Under the pieces are notes generated by a model. That model worked only from the letters and a program-made list of their open reading frames with translations. It did not search any database and had not been told where the DNA came from. The position numbers and the translations under genes are program-made. Below are positions 17,518-26,030 of a DNA stretch of 64,000 nucleotides, piece by piece. The stretch comes from BRH-c54 sp965284565 (GTDB lineage Bacteria; Bacteroidota; Bacteroidia; Flavobacteriales_E; Vicingaceae). Every line of letters starts with the position of its first letter. The first letter of the stretch is position 1. Where the stretch lies: positions 124,001-188,000 of the forward strand of contig OZ260100.1 of assembly GCA_965284565.1 (NCBI GenBank), read 5' to 3'.

Positions 17518-18396
17518 TCAATTCCTTTTATCAATTCCCCACATCAATTTACTTCTTAGTGTTGTTAAGAAAGTATGATTGTTTAATCTAATCAGTTTAA
17601 TGGTGTGAGGTGTTTTAGTAATTTTTAAAGTAGCATCTAGTGGTAAGCTATATGAACGAGAATCTAATGCCACTACATAATTTTCTGAACGAGCATCAAT
17701 TTGTATTTTAAGCACTTTTTCATCATTAATAACTAATGGTCTTACATTCAAATTATGAGGAGCTATAGGCGTAATAATAATATTTTCCGAATCGGGTAAC
17801 AAAATAGGCCCATTACAACTTAGCGAATAAGCTGTAGAGCCAGTAGGTGTAGAAATAATTAACCCATCTGCCCAATAAGAGTTTAAAAATTCATCATCTA
17901 AATAAGTATGTACTGTAATCATGGTAGAGCTATCAGTTCTATGGAGAGTAATTTCGTTTAGAGCATAATTATTTGCTCCAAAATCAAAATTATCGGCTTC
18001 AATACTTAACATACTTCTTTCATCAATATCGTATGCTTTGTTAATTAATGCATCTATAGCCTGAGCAATTTCATCTGTTTTTACATTAGATAAAAATCCT
18101 AATCTTCCAGTATTTATTCCTAAAACGGGAATGTTACTATCTCTAACTAATACAATGGTTTCTAAAAAAGTACCATCACCACCAATGCTAATAAGGTAGT
18201 CTACCTTTCCTAATTCTTCACTATCATTAAAAAGAGCAATATTATCTTCAAAAGAAATATTTTTTTGCTTTAGGTAATTATGGAAATTTGCATCAATGGA
18301 CATAGTAATGTCTTTTCGTTTGAGTTCATCAAACAAAAACTGAATATTAGCAATGTAAATATCAGCAACTTTTTTTCCGTAGATAGCTATTTTCAC
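17518..18396 (-). CDS. nadK: NAD kinase
   Basis: 292 residues; phosphorylates NAD to NADP. The signature ISIGGDGTFLETI lies near residues 70-80, followed by LGINTGRLGFLS, then the NEITLHR motif and TPTGSTAYSLSCNGPILLP region of the kinase core. The minus-strand -7 element CAAATTTA (18423-18430, plus-strand reading) gives a leader of about 20 nt. Monocistronic, with a 149-bp gap downstream containing only weak hairpins (AAACC/GGTTT near 17371 and CCTTTC/GAAAGG near 17460). Confidence 0.97.
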   Translation of the reverse strand: MKIAIYGKKVADIYIANIQFLFDELKRKDITMSIDANFHNYLKQKNISFEDNIALFNDSEELGKVDYLISIGGDGTFLETIVLVRDSNIPVLGINTGRLGFLSNVKTDEIAQAIDALINKAYDIDERSMLSIEADNFDFGANNYALNEITLHRTDSSTMITVHTYLDDEFLNSYWADGLIISTPTGSTAYSLSCNGPILLPDSENIIITPIAPHNLNVRPLVINDEKVLKIQIDARSENYVVALDSRSYSLPLDATLKITKTPHTIKLIRLNNHTFLTTLRSKLMWGIDKRN

Positions 18397-18522
18397 AACT
18401 GAGAGACTTTGAATTTATAATGCAAATTTAAACTACTCTTAAGAGTTATTAATTATTTTTAGTTAATTAATTGCTTAAAGTTACCATTTTTAAGATTATT
18501 AAGCTAATTTTATTCGTGAATC

Positions 18523-18924
18523 ATGCAAGAAAAATCTCCCATAATTCTCTATGACGACCAATGCAGTTTTTGTAGCTTTTGGGTAAATTTTGTATTAAAA
18601 AAAGATAATAAACATATTTTTCTTTTTGCTGGACTATCAAGCCAAACGGCAAAAACTATTTTAAATCAATACCCATTTGCTAAAAATGTAGATACGGTTA
18701 TGTTGCTAAAAGATAATAAATTGCACCTAAAATCTAATGCTGCGTTAGAAATCGCTAAAGCCTTGGGTGGATTATTACAGTTGTTTTATGTGTTTAGAAT
18801 TGTTCCTACTTTTATAAGAGATTATTTTTATGATGTTATTGCAAAAAACAGGAAGCGCCTGTTAAAAGGCAATGGTTGTAATATTCAGCTGTATCAAGCA
18901 AATAGAAATAAATTTTTAACGTAA
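18523..18924 (+). CDS. DCC-family thiol-disulfide oxidoreductase-like protein (DUF393)
   Basis: 133 residues. The N-terminal IILYDDQCSFCSFWV carries the DxxCxxC motif that names the DCC family, related to thioredoxin folds. The middle segment NVDTVMLLKDNKLHLKSNAALEIAKAL and the C-terminal IRDYFYDVIAKNRKRL are also typical. Biochemical function is not established. The stop codon overlaps the -7 element of the next gene, so the two are probably separate transcripts despite being 12 bases apart. Confidence 0.88.
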   Translation: MQEKSPIILYDDQCSFCSFWVNFVLKKDNKHIFLFAGLSSQTAKTILNQYPFAKNVDTVMLLKDNKLHLKSNAALEIAKALGGLLQLFYVFRIVPTFIRDYFYDVIAKNRKRLLKGNGCNIQLYQANRNKFLT

Positions 18925-18936
18925 TTTTGCAACATT

Positions 18937-19434
18937 ATGTATGCAGTAGTTGATATTGAAGCAACAGGAGGAAATTACCTTAAAGGTAAAATAATTGAAA
19001 TAGCAGTTTATGTTTTTGACGGTACTCAAATCGTTCATGAATATTCATCTCTTATAAATCCTAAAGTTAGTATAGATTGGTATGTTACCAAACTTACCGG
19101 AATTACCAATAGTATGGTAAAAGATGCTCCCACTTTTATGGATGTAGCCCAAGAAATCCATCAATTAATTAGTGATAAAATTTTTGTGGCTCACGATGTG
19201 AATTTTGATTATAAAATATTAAAATCAGAACTAAAAAGAACCGGACTGATCATACAACAACCTAAACTTTGTACCATAGAAATGAGCAGAACTGTTTTCC
19301 CAGAACAGCCATCATACAGTTTAGGTAAGCTTTGTAAAGAATTAGGAATAGAAATACCCCAAGAACAAAGACACCGAGCAGCAGGAGATGCGTTGGCTAC
19401 CACTAAGTTATTGCAACTGTTGTTGGATAACTAG
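18937..19434 (+). CDS. 3'-5' exonuclease of the DnaQ family
   Basis: 165 residues. DEDDh catalytic residues are in place: D6 and E8 in VVDIEATG, the aspartate of AHDVNFDY, and histidine and aspartate in HRAAGDALAT. These make a stand-alone epsilon-type exonuclease domain with no polymerase or UvrC-like part. It could be a proofreading or RNA-processing nuclease. The -7 element TAATTTTG (18922-18929) begins on the stop codon of the previous gene and predicts a start of transcription at or next to the ATG, that is a leaderless mRNA. Confidence 0.9.
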   Translation: MYAVVDIEATGGNYLKGKIIEIAVYVFDGTQIVHEYSSLINPKVSIDWYVTKLTGITNSMVKDAPTFMDVAQEIHQLISDKIFVAHDVNFDYKILKSELKRTGLIIQQPKLCTIEMSRTVFPEQPSYSLGKLCKELGIEIPQEQRHRAAGDALATTKLLQLLLDN

Positions 19435-19535
19435 TTTTTTAATCACATAGGTTTAGTGTTAATTTTACAATTTCTTTTTTATAGCATGATTAATATTTTT
19501 ATATTAGTTTTGTTACCCTAAAATATTTTGAATTA

Positions 19536-20681
19536 ATGGCAATACATAATATTCAGATGGTGGACTTGCATAAGCAATATTTAGCCATCAAAAATGAAGT
19601 TGATGCTGCAATAGCAGGAGTTATAGAAAGCACACAGTTTATCAATGGCGATGAAGTAAAAGCTTTTCAGAAAGAATTGGAAGACTACTTAGGAGTAAAA
19701 CATGTAATTCCATGTGCCAATGGAACTGATGCACTTCAAATAGCCCTTATGGCATTAGGTCTGGAACCTGGAGATGAGGTAATTACTTCAGATTTTACTT
19801 TTGCAGCAACTGTTGAAGTAGTTGGCTTGCTTCAACTAAAAATTGTTCTAGTTGATGTAGATCCAAATACCTATTGCATAGATACAAACAAATTAAAAAA
19901 AGCCATTACATCAAAAACAAAAGCTATTATTCCTGTTCATTTATTCGGACAATGTGCCAATATGGAGGCCATTATGCAAATTGCCAACGAACACCAAATT
20001 GCAGTGGTTGAAGATGTTGCTCAAGCGATTGGTGCTTCATATACTTTTAATGATGGAACAACAAAAAAAGCAGGAACGATAGGTACATTGGGAACAACTT
20101 CATTTTTTCCTTCAAAAAACTTAGGTTGTTATGGCGATGGAGGAGCTTTATTTACCAATGATGATACATTAGCAGAGATTGCTCGTTCTATTGTAAACCA
20201 CGGAATGAAAGTGCGTTATTATTACGACAGAATAGGCGTAAACTCTCGCCTAGACACCATTCAGGCAGCAATTTTAAGAGTAAAACTTCGTCATTTAGAT
20301 GAATATGCAACAACACGAAACAAAGCAGCAGCATATTATGATGAAGCTTTTAAAAATCACCCAAATATTAAAACACCTGTTAGAGACGAAAAATCAACTC
20401 ACGTCTTTCATCAATATACATTGGTAGGGTGTGCTATAGATAATTTCGAACTGCAAAAAAGACTTACCCAAAAAGGAGTACCTTGCATGATATATTATCC
20501 AGTACCACTTCACACGCAAGAGGCTTACCGAACTCCTGAAATGAAAGATGAAGACTTTGAAATTACCAATGGTTTATGCAAGTCGGTGTTTTCATTGCCT
20601 ATGCATACAGAATTAGAAGAAGATGAGCTGGCTTTTATAACCGAAACAGTAAAAGAAATAATTGAAGATATAAAACAGTAA
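19536..20681 (+). CDS. DegT/DnrJ/EryC1/StrS sugar aminotransferase
   Basis: 381 residues; PLP enzyme that aminates keto sugars of nucleotide sugars. Visible: VIPCANGTDALQIALMAL, VEDVAQAIGA with the PLP-contacting aspartate, TTSFFPSKNLGCYGDGGAL with the Schiff-base lysine near residue 193, and YYDRIGVNSRLDTIQAAIL. The exact sugar cannot be read from sequence. It is followed 10 bases later by UDP-glucose dehydrogenase, so the pair likely supplies a modified (amino or uronic) sugar for surface polysaccharide. -7 element TAGTTTTG at 19505-19512. Confidence 0.93.
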   Translation: MAIHNIQMVDLHKQYLAIKNEVDAAIAGVIESTQFINGDEVKAFQKELEDYLGVKHVIPCANGTDALQIALMALGLEPGDEVITSDFTFAATVEVVGLLQLKIVLVDVDPNTYCIDTNKLKKAITSKTKAIIPVHLFGQCANMEAIMQIANEHQIAVVEDVAQAIGASYTFNDGTTKKAGTIGTLGTTSFFPSKNLGCYGDGGALFTNDDTLAEIARSIVNHGMKVRYYYDRIGVNSRLDTIQAAILRVKLRHLDEYATTRNKAAAYYDEAFKNHPNIKTPVRDEKSTHVFHQYTLVGCAIDNFELQKRLTQKGVPCMIYYPVPLHTQEAYRTPEMKDEDFEITNGLCKSVFSLPMHTELEEDELAFITETVKEIIEDIKQ

Positions 20682-20691
20682 AAATAAACAA

Positions 20692-22002
20692 ATGAAAATA
20701 GCAGTAATAGGAACAGGGTATGTAGGTTTAGTTACAGGAACTTGCTTTGCCGAAACCGGTAATGATGTAGTTTGTGTAGATATTGATGCCAAAAAAGTAG
20801 AAAAAATGAGAAATGGAATAGTCCCCATTTACGAACCTCATTTAGATGTACTTTTTGAAAGAAATATAAAGCAAGGTAGGTTAAAATTTACAACCGAATT
20901 GAAAGGAGCTATTGATGATGCTGAAATTATATTTTTGGCACTACCAACTCCTCCAGGAGAGGATGGTTCTGCTGATTTATCTTATATTTTAGGTGTAGCT
21001 GATGAATTAGGAAAAATTATTACCAATTATAAAGTTATTGTTGATAAAAGTACCGTTCCTGTCGGCACAGCCGAAAAAGTTACCGCAGCAATTGCTAAAA
21101 ATGCAAAAGTTGATTTTGATGTAGTTTCTAACCCTGAATTTTTAAGAGAAGGATTTGCTGTAGATGATTTCCTTAAACCGGATAGAGTAGTAATTGGAAC
21201 TTCTTCTGCTAAGGCTAGAAAAATTATGGAACACTTGTACAAACCGTATGTTAGACAAGGAAATCCTATCATTTTTATGGATGAAAAATCTGCTGAATTA
21301 ACAAAATATGCTGCTAATTCCTTTTTGGCAACTAAGATTACTTTTATGAATGAGATTGCCAACTTTTGTGAAAAAGTAGGGGCAGATGTAGATATGATTA
21401 GAATGGGAATTGGTTCTGATACTAGAATTGGTAAACGCTTTTTATTTCCAGGTATTGGTTATGGAGGAAGCTGTTTCCCTAAAGATGTTCAGGCTTTAGC
21501 AAAATCAGGTAAAGAATACGGTTATGAGTTCAGTATTTTAGATTCAGTGATGCGTGTAAATGAAGAGCAAAAAGTAATCATCATGCCTAAGATTAAAGCT
21601 TATTTTAATAATGATTTAAAAGGTAAAAAAATTGCTTTGTGGGGGTTAGCTTTTAAACCAGATACCGATGATATTAGAGAAGCTCCGGCTCTTTATATTA
21701 TTGATGAATTGCTTAAATTGGGAGCAGAAATTACAGCTTACGATCCCGAAGCAATGAATAATGTAAAAGAAAAATATGGTGATAAAATAAATTTTGCAGC
21801 AGATAGAGATAGTGCTTTAGATGGAGCAGATGCGTTGGTTATTGCTACAGAGTGGCAAGTATTCAGAAATCCAGATTTTAATAAGTTAGCCAATAAAATG
21901 AATCAAAAAGTAATTTTTGATGGAAGAAATCTTTACGATTTAACAGAAATGAAAGAATTAGGTTTCTATTACAGTAGTATCGGTAGAGAAGTGATTCAAT
22001 AA
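20692..22002 (+). CDS. ugd: UDP-glucose 6-dehydrogenase
   Basis: 436 residues; oxidises UDP-glucose to UDP-glucuronate with two NAD+. The N-terminal Rossmann motif IAVIGTGYVGLVTGTCFAE, the STVPVGTAEKV and NPEFLREGFAVDDF blocks, and the catalytic cysteine C261 in GYGGSCFPKD are present; the C-terminal UDP-binding domain has FKPDTDDIREAPA. Related UDP-ManNAc dehydrogenases share this fold, but the motif wording fits Ugd. Second gene of an operon with the sugar aminotransferase, closed by a strong terminator. Confidence 0.94.
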   Translation: MKIAVIGTGYVGLVTGTCFAETGNDVVCVDIDAKKVEKMRNGIVPIYEPHLDVLFERNIKQGRLKFTTELKGAIDDAEIIFLALPTPPGEDGSADLSYILGVADELGKIITNYKVIVDKSTVPVGTAEKVTAAIAKNAKVDFDVVSNPEFLREGFAVDDFLKPDRVVIGTSSAKARKIMEHLYKPYVRQGNPIIFMDEKSAELTKYAANSFLATKITFMNEIANFCEKVGADVDMIRMGIGSDTRIGKRFLFPGIGYGGSCFPKDVQALAKSGKEYGYEFSILDSVMRVNEEQKVIIMPKIKAYFNNDLKGKKIALWGLAFKPDTDDIREAPALYIIDELLKLGAEITAYDPEAMNNVKEKYGDKINFAADRDSALDGADALVIATEWQVFRNPDFNKLANKMNQKVIFDGRNLYDLTEMKELGFYYSSIGREVIQ

Positions 22003-22017
22003 AAAAATACTTTAAAT

Positions 22018-22057
22018 AAACAAGAAAGGCTGCTCAATTGAACAGCCTTTCTTGTTT
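22018..22057. terminator. Strong bidirectional terminator between ugd and ndk
   Basis: A perfect 15-bp inverted repeat (22018-22032 and 22043-22057; core CAAGAAAGGCTG/CAGCCTTTCTTG) with a 10-base loop that is itself partly palindromic. A-runs and T-runs at both ends suit termination in both directions, for ugd (plus) and ndk (minus). Confidence 0.9.
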
Positions 22058-22072
22058 GGTATCATTGAATAA

Positions 22073-22495
22073 TTAAGCAAAAACTTCATTTGCTTTAAAA
22101 TGAAAATCACCTTCAATTTTAGCATTTTCATCACTGTCAGAACCATGAACTGCATTTGCAGAGATAGATTCAGCATAAATTTTTCTGATAGTTCCTTCAG
22201 CAGCTTCAGCAGGATTAGTAGCTCCAATTAAAGTTCTAAAATCTTCTACTGCATTATCTTTTTCAAGAATAGCTGCTACAATTGGTCCTGAAGACATGTA
22301 TTCAACTAATTCTCCGTAAAAAGGACGCTCTTTATGTACTTCATAAAAAGCACCAGCTTGTTCTTTAGAAAGTTGCGTGTATTTCATCGCTACAATTTTA
22401 AAACCAGCGTCATTAATCATTTTTAAAATTCCTCCAATGTAGTTTTTTTCAACTGCATCAGGTTTAATCATTGTAAAAGTTCTGTTTGTTGCCAT
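22073..22495 (-). CDS. ndk: Nucleoside diphosphate kinase
   Basis: 140 residues, full family length; transfers phosphate from ATP to nucleoside diphosphates. The N-terminal TFTMIKPDAVEKNYIGGIL, the RPFYGELVEYMSSGP segment and the phospho-histidine H117 in NAVHGSDS are visible. The minus-strand -7 element (CAAAAGTA, 22535-22542, plus-strand reading) gives a leader of about 30 nt. Convergent with ugd across the shared terminator. Confidence 0.98.
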   Translation of the reverse strand: MATNRTFTMIKPDAVEKNYIGGILKMINDAGFKIVAMKYTQLSKEQAGAFYEVHKERPFYGELVEYMSSGPIVAAILEKDNAVEDFRTLIGATNPAEAAEGTIRKIYAESISANAVHGSDSDENAKIEGDFHFKANEVFA

Positions 22496-22700
22496 TATAA
22501 ATATTTTTTATTGGTTACTTATTTTTTAGGACGGCAAAAGTAGCTAATAAAAGCTAGATAAGTTAATAGACTAATTATTTTTTAATCATAAAAATTTCTA
22601 CAGGTTTTCTCTCGGTATTTCAAGTAAGGATAATAAAAAAACAAATAAATCAAACTAGTATTAATCATAATTTACCACCTTTGCAGCAAAATAAAAAATT

Positions 22701-24134
22701 ATGAATCCATTTTTAGTTATAGGCTTTGTTTTAGGATATTTCTTGTTACTAATGATTATAGCAAGAGTAACATCTAAAGGGGCTAATAACGATGCTTTTT
22801 TTATAGGCTCAAAACAATCTCCTTGGTACTTGGTAGCTTTCGGTATGATTGGAGCCTCACTTTCGGGTGTTACTTTTATTTCAATTCCGGGCTGGGTGGG
22901 TGACAGTGCTTTTTCTTACATGCAGGTAGTAATGGGCTACTTTTTTGGTTACATAATTATAGCTACCGTACTTATGCCATTGTATTACCGACTTAATTTA
23001 ACGTCCATTTATTCCTATTTAGAAACTCGTTTTGGATATTATTCATACAAAACAGGAGCTTCTTTCTTTTTATTATCGAGAGTTGTAGGAGCTTCTTTTA
23101 GGTTATTCTTGGTAGCGTCTGTATTACAATATTTGGTTTTTGATACTTGGAATGTTCCTTTTTTTGTAACGGTAGCTTTGTCTATTATTTTTATTTGGCT
23201 TTACACCAATAAAGGAGGTATTAAAACCATTGTTTGGACAGATTCTTTACAAACCTTGTTCATGTTGGTTTCTGTTGGTATTGCCGTTTATACCATTAGT
23301 TCCGAATTAAATCTTACTTTTTCTTCTATGATAGATGAAATAAGCAACAGTGATTACGGACAAATCTTCTTTTTTGATGATTTTACCGATAAGAAACATT
23401 TTGTAAAACAATTTATTAGTGGAATATTTATCACTATTGTTATGACTGGTTTAGATCAAGATATGATGCAGAAAAACTTGAGTTGTAAAAACATTAAAGA
23501 AGCTCAAAAAAACATGTTTTCTTTCAGTGTTGTATTAATCTTTGTTAACCTGTTATTTTTAGCATTGGGAGCATTATTATTTATTTATGCAGCAGCCAAT
23601 CAAATTGAAATACCTGAGAAAACAGACCATCTTTTTCCATTAATAGCCACTAACCATTTACCAGTTGTTGCGGGTATATTTTTTATTCTAGGATTAATAG
23701 CCGCAGCATATTCTAGTGCCGATTCTGCATTAACATCTTTAACAACTTCTGTTTGTGTAGATTTTTTAGATGTTAAAAACAAAACAAATGGCAATAGTAT
23801 CAGAAAAAAAGTACACGTATTAATATCGTTTTTGCTATTTATTGTAATACTAATATTCAATGCTATTAATGAAGAAAGCGTAATAAGTGCTTTATTTACT
23901 GCTGCTGGTTATACCTACGGACCATTATTAGGTTTATATGCTTTCGGATTGTTTTTAAAAACACAGGTGAAAGATAAATTAGTGCCTATAGTTTGTATCC
24001 TTTCTCCAATTTTAAGTTATATTATTCATCTCAACTCCGAACAGTTATTATGGGGATATAAATTTGGTTTTGAAATTTTACTCGTAAATGGATTGTTAAC
24101 CTTTATAGGTTTGTTAATTATTCAAAAGAAGTAA
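22701..24134 (+). CDS. Sodium:solute symporter (SSS family)
   Basis: 477 residues with about 13 membrane segments. The SSS family blocks are visible: SPWYLVAFGMIGASLSGVTF in the first discontinuous helix, GYFFGYIIIATVLMPLYYRL, GGIKTIVWTDSLQT and the late DQDMMQKNLSCKN and AAYSSADSALTSL segments (Na+ site). The substrate (sugar, amino acid, monocarboxylate) is not predictable. The -7 element is a variant, CACCTTTG at 22676-22683. Tail to tail with the ArsC-like gene, 10 bases apart. Confidence 0.92.
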   Translation: MNPFLVIGFVLGYFLLLMIIARVTSKGANNDAFFIGSKQSPWYLVAFGMIGASLSGVTFISIPGWVGDSAFSYMQVVMGYFFGYIIIATVLMPLYYRLNLTSIYSYLETRFGYYSYKTGASFFLLSRVVGASFRLFLVASVLQYLVFDTWNVPFFVTVALSIIFIWLYTNKGGIKTIVWTDSLQTLFMLVSVGIAVYTISSELNLTFSSMIDEISNSDYGQIFFFDDFTDKKHFVKQFISGIFITIVMTGLDQDMMQKNLSCKNIKEAQKNMFSFSVVLIFVNLLFLALGALLFIYAAANQIEIPEKTDHLFPLIATNHLPVVAGIFFILGLIAAAYSSADSALTSLTTSVCVDFLDVKNKTNGNSIRKKVHVLISFLLFIVILIFNAINEESVISALFTAAGYTYGPLLGLYAFGLFLKTQVKDKLVPIVCILSPILSYIIHLNSEQLLWGYKFGFEILLVNGLLTFIGLLIIQKK

Positions 24135-24144
24135 AAATAACACC

Positions 24145-24753
24145 TCAAATTCTCGAAAAAACATATTTCATTTCATTGGCAATAATTTGAGAAGTAGCTT
24201 TATAAGCTTTTTCAACTTCATCAGTATTGTCAAATTGTTTAGGATCTTCGTATCTCAATGGAATTCTGGCAATAGCACCTGGAACAAAAGGGCATCCTTC
24301 ATCTGCCTCTGCGCACGTCATAACTGCTATAAAATCTTTCTTTGGATTAGTTACATTCTCCAATAATTTTGAAAACATTTTAAGAGGAGCAGCTTTATTG
24401 GCATATTTTAAAACATAAATAGGATTTTCCACACCTGACTTTTCAGTTTCAACACCTAATGATTGTAATGTGTTTACCACATTAGAATGAAGAGCAGTAA
24501 CCTCTACTCCACTTGAAAAGCAGACAATATTTTTCACATCAAAATAACTTGCCATAACTGTTGCCCAAAATTGAGCAAATTGACTTCTTCTAGAATTATG
24601 GGTACAAACAAAATTAATAGCTACAACATTATTTTCTGTTAAATGTTGCTTTATTGTAACAATCAAATTATCTAAAATAAGCTGTCTATCTAGTTTTACA
24701 TTGCCATCAAGTTGATACTTAAGATAGTTTTGTAATTCCTTAAATAATTGCAT
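24145..24753 (-). CDS. ArsC-like low-molecular-weight phosphatase (thioredoxin-coupled arsenate reductase type)
   Basis: 202 residues. The phosphatase loop VCTHNSRRSQ carries nucleophile C50 (CX5R type). A second cysteine pair C147 and C154 (TCAEADEGCPF) has the same seven-residue spacing as the redox cysteines C82/C89 of thioredoxin-coupled ArsC. All three cysteines needed for the disulfide cascade are thus present. A helical extension of about 44 residues precedes the core and is not in classical ArsC (about 130 residues). No arsenite pump or ArsR is nearby, so phosphatase activity on another substrate remains possible. Confidence 0.85.
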   Translation of the reverse strand: MQLFKELQNYLKYQLDGNVKLDRQLILDNLIVTIKQHLTENNVVAINFVCTHNSRRSQFAQFWATVMASYFDVKNIVCFSSGVEVTALHSNVVNTLQSLGVETEKSGVENPIYVLKYANKAAPLKMFSKLLENVTNPKKDFIAVMTCAEADEGCPFVPGAIARIPLRYEDPKQFDNTDEVEKAYKATSQIIANEMKYVFSRI

Positions 24754-24897
24754 CTTTAGTATTTTTATACAATCTTATCACTAAAAATTAAATTATAAGT
24801 TAAGTTGGTGTTATATTTTGATAATTGAAAAATCAATCAATTAAAAGAATTTCTAATTGCATTTTTATATTAACTTTGTCTTCTAAAATTTTTAACT

Positions 24898-25965
24898 ATG
24901 ATAAAAACTATTCAAGGTGGAGTTGTCCACGGTGATGCCGTTCAAGAAGTATTTAAAATTGCCAAAGAGGGTAAATTTGCACTGCCTGCTGTTAATGTTA
25001 CTGGTTCATCAACCATTAACACTGTAATGGAGGCTGCAAAAGAAGTTAATGGCCCTGTAATTATTCAGTTTTCTAATGGCGGATGTCATTTTAATGCTGG
25101 TAAAGGATTAAGCAATGAAAACCAACAAGCTGCTATAGCTGGAGGAATTGCTGGAGCAAAACACGTACATGAATTAGCAAAAATTTATGATATTCCTGTT
25201 ATTTTACATACAGATCACTGTGCAAAAAAATTATTACCTTGGATAGATGGTTTATTAACTGCTGGAGAGCAATTCTATAAAGAAAATGGAAAACCACTTT
25301 ACAGCTCTCATATGATAGATTTATCTGAAGAACCAATTGAAGAAAACATAGCTATTTGCAAGGAATATTTAGCTCGAATGAGCAAAATAGGCATGACATT
25401 AGAAATTGAATTAGGAATTACAGGTGGTGAAGAAGATGGTGTGGACAACTCTGATGTTGACAATAGTCTTTTATACACACAACCAGAAGAAGTGGCTTAT
25501 GCTTATGAAGAACTTTCTAAAATCAGTAACCGATTTACAATTGCTGCTGCTTTTGGAAACGTGCATGGTGTTTACAAACCAGGAAACGTTAAGCTTACAC
25601 CAGTTATCTTAAAAAATTCTCAAGATTATATTCAACAGAAATTTAATACAGGAGCTAATCCTGTTGATTTTGTTTTTCATGGTGGTTCTGGTTCATCATT
25701 AGAAGAAATTAGAGAAGCTATTTCTTACGGGGTTATAAAAATGAATATTGATACTGATTTGCAGTATGCTTTTACCGAAGGTGTAAGAGATTACTTTAAT
25801 GAGAAAGCTGAATATGTAAAATCTCAAATTGGGAATCCTGAAGGTGACGACAAACCAAATAAAAAGTACTATGATCCTAGAGTTTGGTTAAGAGAAGGTG
25901 AACAAACCTTTAAAGCTAGACTAAAAAGATCTTTTGAAGATTTGAACAACATTAATACTTTATAA
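24898..25965 (+). CDS. fbaA: Fructose-bisphosphate aldolase, class II
   Basis: 355 residues, E. coli FbaA type. Zinc-dependent cleavage of fructose 1,6-bisphosphate in glycolysis. Visible: FALPAVNVTGSSTINTVMEAA, zinc ligand region LHTDHCAKKLLPW, LEIELGITGGEEDGVDN, AAFGNVHGVYKPGN and VFHGGSGSSLEEI with phosphate-binding glycines. -7 element TAACTTTG at 24871-24878. It precedes accD by 65 bases that contain tandem repeats; co-transcription is possible. Confidence 0.97.
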   Translation: MIKTIQGGVVHGDAVQEVFKIAKEGKFALPAVNVTGSSTINTVMEAAKEVNGPVIIQFSNGGCHFNAGKGLSNENQQAAIAGGIAGAKHVHELAKIYDIPVILHTDHCAKKLLPWIDGLLTAGEQFYKENGKPLYSSHMIDLSEEPIEENIAICKEYLARMSKIGMTLEIELGITGGEEDGVDNSDVDNSLLYTQPEEVAYAYEELSKISNRFTIAAAFGNVHGVYKPGNVKLTPVILKNSQDYIQQKFNTGANPVDFVFHGGSGSSLEEIREAISYGVIKMNIDTDLQYAFTEGVRDYFNEKAEYVKSQIGNPEGDDKPNKKYYDPRVWLREGEQTFKARLKRSFEDLNNINTL

Positions 25966-26000
25966 ATTTAGTATTGAAAAATAGTGACAGAGTAAACAAA

Positions 26001-26028
26001 TAACATTTAACGATTAACATTTAACGAT
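26001..26028. repeat. Tandem 14-bp repeat (two copies) just before accD
   Basis: TAACATTTAACGAT occurs twice head to tail at 26001-26014 and 26015-26028, with a further partial copy upstream. It ends two bases before the accD ATG and so fills the ribosome-binding region. Confidence 0.7.
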
Positions 26029-26030
26029 AT

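Noticed and set aside
19536..22002. A full polysaccharide biosynthesis cluster
   Set aside because: Only the aminotransferase and ugd are adjacent; no glycosyltransferase or polymerase is next to them, and a strong terminator closes the pair.
24145..24753. An arsenic resistance locus
   Set aside because: Only the ArsC-like gene is present; no ArsR, ArsB/Acr3 or other ars gene is nearby.
24811..24842. TTGATAATTGAAAAATCAATCAA before fbaA as a further Fnr-like box (quoted in part: TTGAAAAATCAA)
   Set aside because: TGA and TCA are separated by four instead of six bases and the distance to the fbaA -7 element does not fit 33 bp.
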